The translations under genes were made by a program, and so were the position numbers. This document shows positions 62,166-64,000 of a stretch of 64,000 nt of DNA, in pieces (the first letter of the stretch is position 1; each line of letters starts with the position of its first letter). This DNA is from Actinacidiphila oryziradicis (GTDB lineage Bacteria; Actinomycetota; Actinomycetes; Streptomycetales; Streptomycetaceae). The stretch lies in NCBI RefSeq assembly GCF_005047355.1, contig NZ_SUMC01000046.1, positions 1-64,000 on the forward strand, in the 5' to 3' direction. The notes under the pieces are model-generated. The model did no database searches. It was not told the origin of the DNA and was given only the letters and a program-made list of their open reading frames with translations.

Positions 62166-63596
62166 GTGAACACCGACGAACTGGAGCACGCCACGTATGA
62201 GGCGGAGCGCCGGGTACTGGAGATCCAGGCCAAGCTGCACCGTTGGGCTCGCGATGATCCTCATCGCAGGTTCGATGACCTGTTCAACCTCTGTGTCGAT
62301 CCCGCGTTTCTGCTTGTCGCGTGGGATCGGGTGCGGGGTAACAAGGGTGCCAAGACCGCCGGGGTGGACGGCCGCACCGCGGCGTCCATCGCGGAGCGGA
62401 CGGGCGTTGAGGAATTCCTCGACGCGCTAAGAGACTCGATCAAGGATCGAAGCTTCCGTCCGCTGCCGGTGCGGGAGCGGATGATCCCCAAGACGGGCGG
62501 CAAGCTGCGCCGCCTGGGGATCGCGACGATCACCGACCGGGTGGTGCAGGCGTCCTTGAAGCTGGTGCTGGAGCCGATTTTCGAGGCGGAATTCCTCCCG
62601 TGCTCCTACGGGTTCCGTCCGAACCGCCGGGCTCACGACGCGGTGGCCGAGGTCCGCCACTTCACGTCCCACGGGTATGAGTGGATCGTGGAAGGTGACA
62701 TCAAAGCCTGCTTCGACGAGATTTCGCATCCGGCCTTGTTGGACCGGGTGCGGCTTCGGATCGGGGACAAACGCGTTCTTGACCTGGTGAAGGCGTTCCT
62801 CAAGGCGGGCATCCTCGGCGAGGATCGCGTGCTGAGAGAAGCCAGTGCTGGAACCCCACAGGGTTCGATCTTGTCGCCGTTGCTCAGCAACGTGGCCTTG
62901 TCGGTCCTGGACGAGTACGTCGCCCAGGGTCCGGGAGGACCCGGAAGCAGCAAGCTGGGACGGGAACAACGTCGCCGTCAAGGTCTTCCCAACTACCGTC
63001 TATCGCGGTATGCGGACGACTGGTGCCTGATGGTTCACGGCACCGAAGGCGACGCCGAAGCCCTGCGCGAGGAGATCGCAGGAGTCTTGTCCACGATGGG
63101 CCTGCGCCTGTCGCCGGAGAAGACCCTGATCACCCGCATCGATGAGGGACTGGACTTCCTCGGGTGGCACATCCAGCGCCACCGCAAGCGAGGAACCAAC
63201 CGGTACTACGTCTACACCTACCCCTCACGCAAGGCCCTCTCGGCCGTGATGGGCAAGATCAAGACAGCATGCCGGAAGATGGCCACGAACCAGCCGCTTG
63301 ACACCCTGCTCATCCAGCTCAATCGGATGCTGCCGGGCTGGTGCGCCTACTTCCACCCCGGCGTGTCCAGCGCGACATTCCAATACCTAAGCTCGTACAC
63401 ATGGAGCCAGGTCATGAAATGGCTGCGCCGCAAACACCGCCGGATCACCTGGAAGGACCTCCGCCGCCGCTGCTGCGGGGGTGGTTGGTGGCCAACTGGG
63501 GAGGAACGGACGCTATTCGACCCCGGAAAGGTGCGCACCACGCGCTACCGCTACCGGGGCGCGGCCATCCCTTCCCCCTGGCCGGCCACGGCATGA
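62166..63596 (+). CDS. ltrA: group II intron reverse transcriptase/maturase
   Basis: A 476-residue intron-encoded protein. RT blocks are complete: WDRVRGNKGAKTAGVDG (RT0/1), RPLPVRERMIPKTGGKLRRLGIATITDRVVQ (RT2), PCSYGFRPNRRAHDAV (RT3), IVEGDIKACFDEISH (RT4), AGTPQGSILSPLLSNVALSVLD, the catalytic YADD in LSRYADDWCLMV (RT5), and SPEKTLITRIDEGLDFLGW (RT7). The maturase X domain follows (LIQLNRMLPGWCAYF, SYTWSQVMKWLRRKH). An HNH endonuclease domain is absent, so mobility would use nicked or single-stranded targets. Start GTG 62166. The active site is intact, so splicing and retrohoming may still work. Confidence 0.88.
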   Translation: MNTDELEHATYEAERRVLEIQAKLHRWARDDPHRRFDDLFNLCVDPAFLLVAWDRVRGNKGAKTAGVDGRTAASIAERTGVEEFLDALRDSIKDRSFRPLPVRERMIPKTGGKLRRLGIATITDRVVQASLKLVLEPIFEAEFLPCSYGFRPNRRAHDAVAEVRHFTSHGYEWIVEGDIKACFDEISHPALLDRVRLRIGDKRVLDLVKAFLKAGILGEDRVLREASAGTPQGSILSPLLSNVALSVLDEYVAQGPGGPGSSKLGREQRRRQGLPNYRLSRYADDWCLMVHGTEGDAEALREEIAGVLSTMGLRLSPEKTLITRIDEGLDFLGWHIQRHRKRGTNRYYVYTYPSRKALSAVMGKIKTACRKMATNQPLDTLLIQLNRMLPGWCAYFHPGVSSATFQYLSSYTWSQVMKWLRRKHRRITWKDLRRRCCGGGWWPTGEERTLFDPGKVRTTRYRYRGAAIPSPWPATA

Positions 63597-63628
63597 GGAC
63601 GATCATCGACAGCAAGGCGGGACTTGTG

Positions 63629-63667
63629 GAGCGCCCGGTGCCATGAGAGTGGCACGCCGGGTGCGGG
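63629..63667 (+). ncRNA. group II intron domain V
   Basis: The sequence GAGCGCCCGGTGCCATGAGA at 63629 followed by a strand complementary to CCCGGTGCC (GGCACGCCGGG) gives a bulged hairpin with the size and position of domain V, the catalytic core of the ribozyme. It lies 33 bases after the maturase stop and is followed by a domain VI-like stem. Fold by eye only. Confidence 0.65.
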
Positions 63668-63720
63668 AAGCGGCCCGAAGAAACGACTCGATCGAAAGAC
63701 GAGACCGCGCTTCGGGCCGA

Positions 63721-64000
63721 CTTCACCACCCCACCAACGACCAGACCCCGGGCCGGCGGGACGCACTCCAGGCCGAGCCGGACGGGCCGGTCTCCACCAG
63801 TGCGCTCTCCCACCCCGCGCTGACCGGCATGAGCCGGCACGAACTGGCCGCCATGACCGACCAGCTGGCCCCCGCCCAAGCCGCCCAGCGCGAGCAGCAG
63901 CGCCACACGCGGCGCGGGGCGGAGCGCCGCCGGACCCCGGGGGCGGGCCCCCGCCCCAAGCTCACCGCTGCCGACCGCGTCCTGGCCACCATCCTCTACC
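63721..64000 (+). pseudogene. ISAzo13 transposase, second exon (runs off the window)
   Basis: The frame after the intron reads HPTNDQTPGRRDALQAEPDG, ALSHPALTGMSRHELAAMTDQLAPAQAAQREQQRHTRRGAER and ends LTAADRVLATILY at the window edge. HPALTG and the final D.VLATxLxL block are the conserved C-terminal region of ISAzo13 transposases. Hence the gene is split by the intron and continues beyond 64000. Confidence 0.75.

Larger units (their letters stand above)
61568..63720 (+). mobile_element. group II intron inserted in the ISAzo13 transposase gene
   Basis: The intron starts with GTGCGCC at 61568 (consensus GUGYG) exactly after a complete transposase codon. It contains about 600 bases of 5' domains, an intron-encoded reverse transcriptase (62166-63596), a domain V hairpin (63629-63667) and a final stem 63672-63680 / 63710-63718 fitting domain VI. 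The 3' end is at 63720 or 63721; with 63720 the two transposase exons join in frame (NYTL to LHHPTNDQ), whereas the usual terminal AY would place it at 63721. Splicing could thus allow the host transposase to be made. Confidence 0.8.

Noticed and set aside
1..64000. tRNA, rRNA and riboswitch search by eye
   Set aside because: No tRNA-like cloverleaf with a CCA-adjacent acceptor stem, no rRNA block and no recognisable riboswitch core were seen; a covariance-model search would be needed to exclude them.

Overview
The window reads as high-GC actinobacterial DNA, most likely a Streptomyces chromosome arm or a related accessory region. Supporting signs are strong GC bias at third codon positions, many GTG starts, ATGA/GTGA stop-start overlaps, and families common in that genus: a PASTA-less Ser/Thr kinase, WXG100-type polymorphic toxins, an ATP-grasp RiPP maturase, and ISAzo13, ISL3 and IS1182 transposases. 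No rRNA, tRNA or CRISPR array was seen. The window holds intact metabolic genes set among a large number of truncated, fused, frameshifted and duplicated genes.

Layout. 0-5.7 kb: an SDR oxidoreductase pair, then a plasmid/ICE-like block of three HTH genes, the last cut by an IS1182 remnant. 5.7-9.1 kb: a winged-helix regulator with a membrane protein, a broken cation transporter, and a membrane-anchored Ser/Thr kinase. 9.5-14 kb: a truncated AsnC regulator facing a dipeptidase fragment fused against an M20 amidohydrolase - ketoreductase - SDR operon. 14-18.7 kb: a GNAT, a lactate permease and an FAD/Fe-S oxidoreductase that has lost several internal segments and carries a perfect 210-bp tandem duplication over its start. 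18.7-23 kb: a graveyard of gene ends around an ISL3 copy, with an intact DHFR-like and a VOC gene. 23-26.3 kb: phage tail genes. 26.3-28.1 kb: two nested transposase-less elements with long terminal inverted repeats, each carrying one non-transposase gene. 29.9-33.9 kb: a truncated Tn7-like TnsA/TnsB pair abuts a graspetide (ATP-grasp RiPP) cluster whose methyltransferase and precursor are damaged, followed by half an IS5 transposase.

34.2-39.2 kb is an apparently intact polymorphic-toxin operon: WXG-like carrier, deaminase toxin, SUKH-4 immunity, a second SUKH/deaminase-like protein, and an ATPase with WD40-like repeats. An Imm32-like gene follows on the other strand. 40.7-50.1 kb contains four diverged copies or fragments of one phage portal gene, interrupted by small metabolic genes and a 1065-residue Tat-exported protein with two discoidin domains. 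50.8-53.6 kb holds a SRPBCC protein and an FdhF/YdeP molybdoenzyme. 53.7-58.7 kb has a moaA fragment, a second SDR remnant, IS fragments, an alpha/beta hydrolase, a deleted phage large terminase, its small subunit, and a tyrosine phosphatase. 58.8-64 kb has phage-type hypothetical and methyltransferase genes cut by an ISAzo13 element, itself interrupted by a group II intron.

The portal, terminase and tail genes point to one or more decayed prophages broken up by rearrangement. Several frameshifts lie in homopolymers, so some breaks could be sequencing errors. The chimeras, nested insertions and diverged copies cannot be explained that way. All family names come from recognition of motifs by eye; no database search was run.
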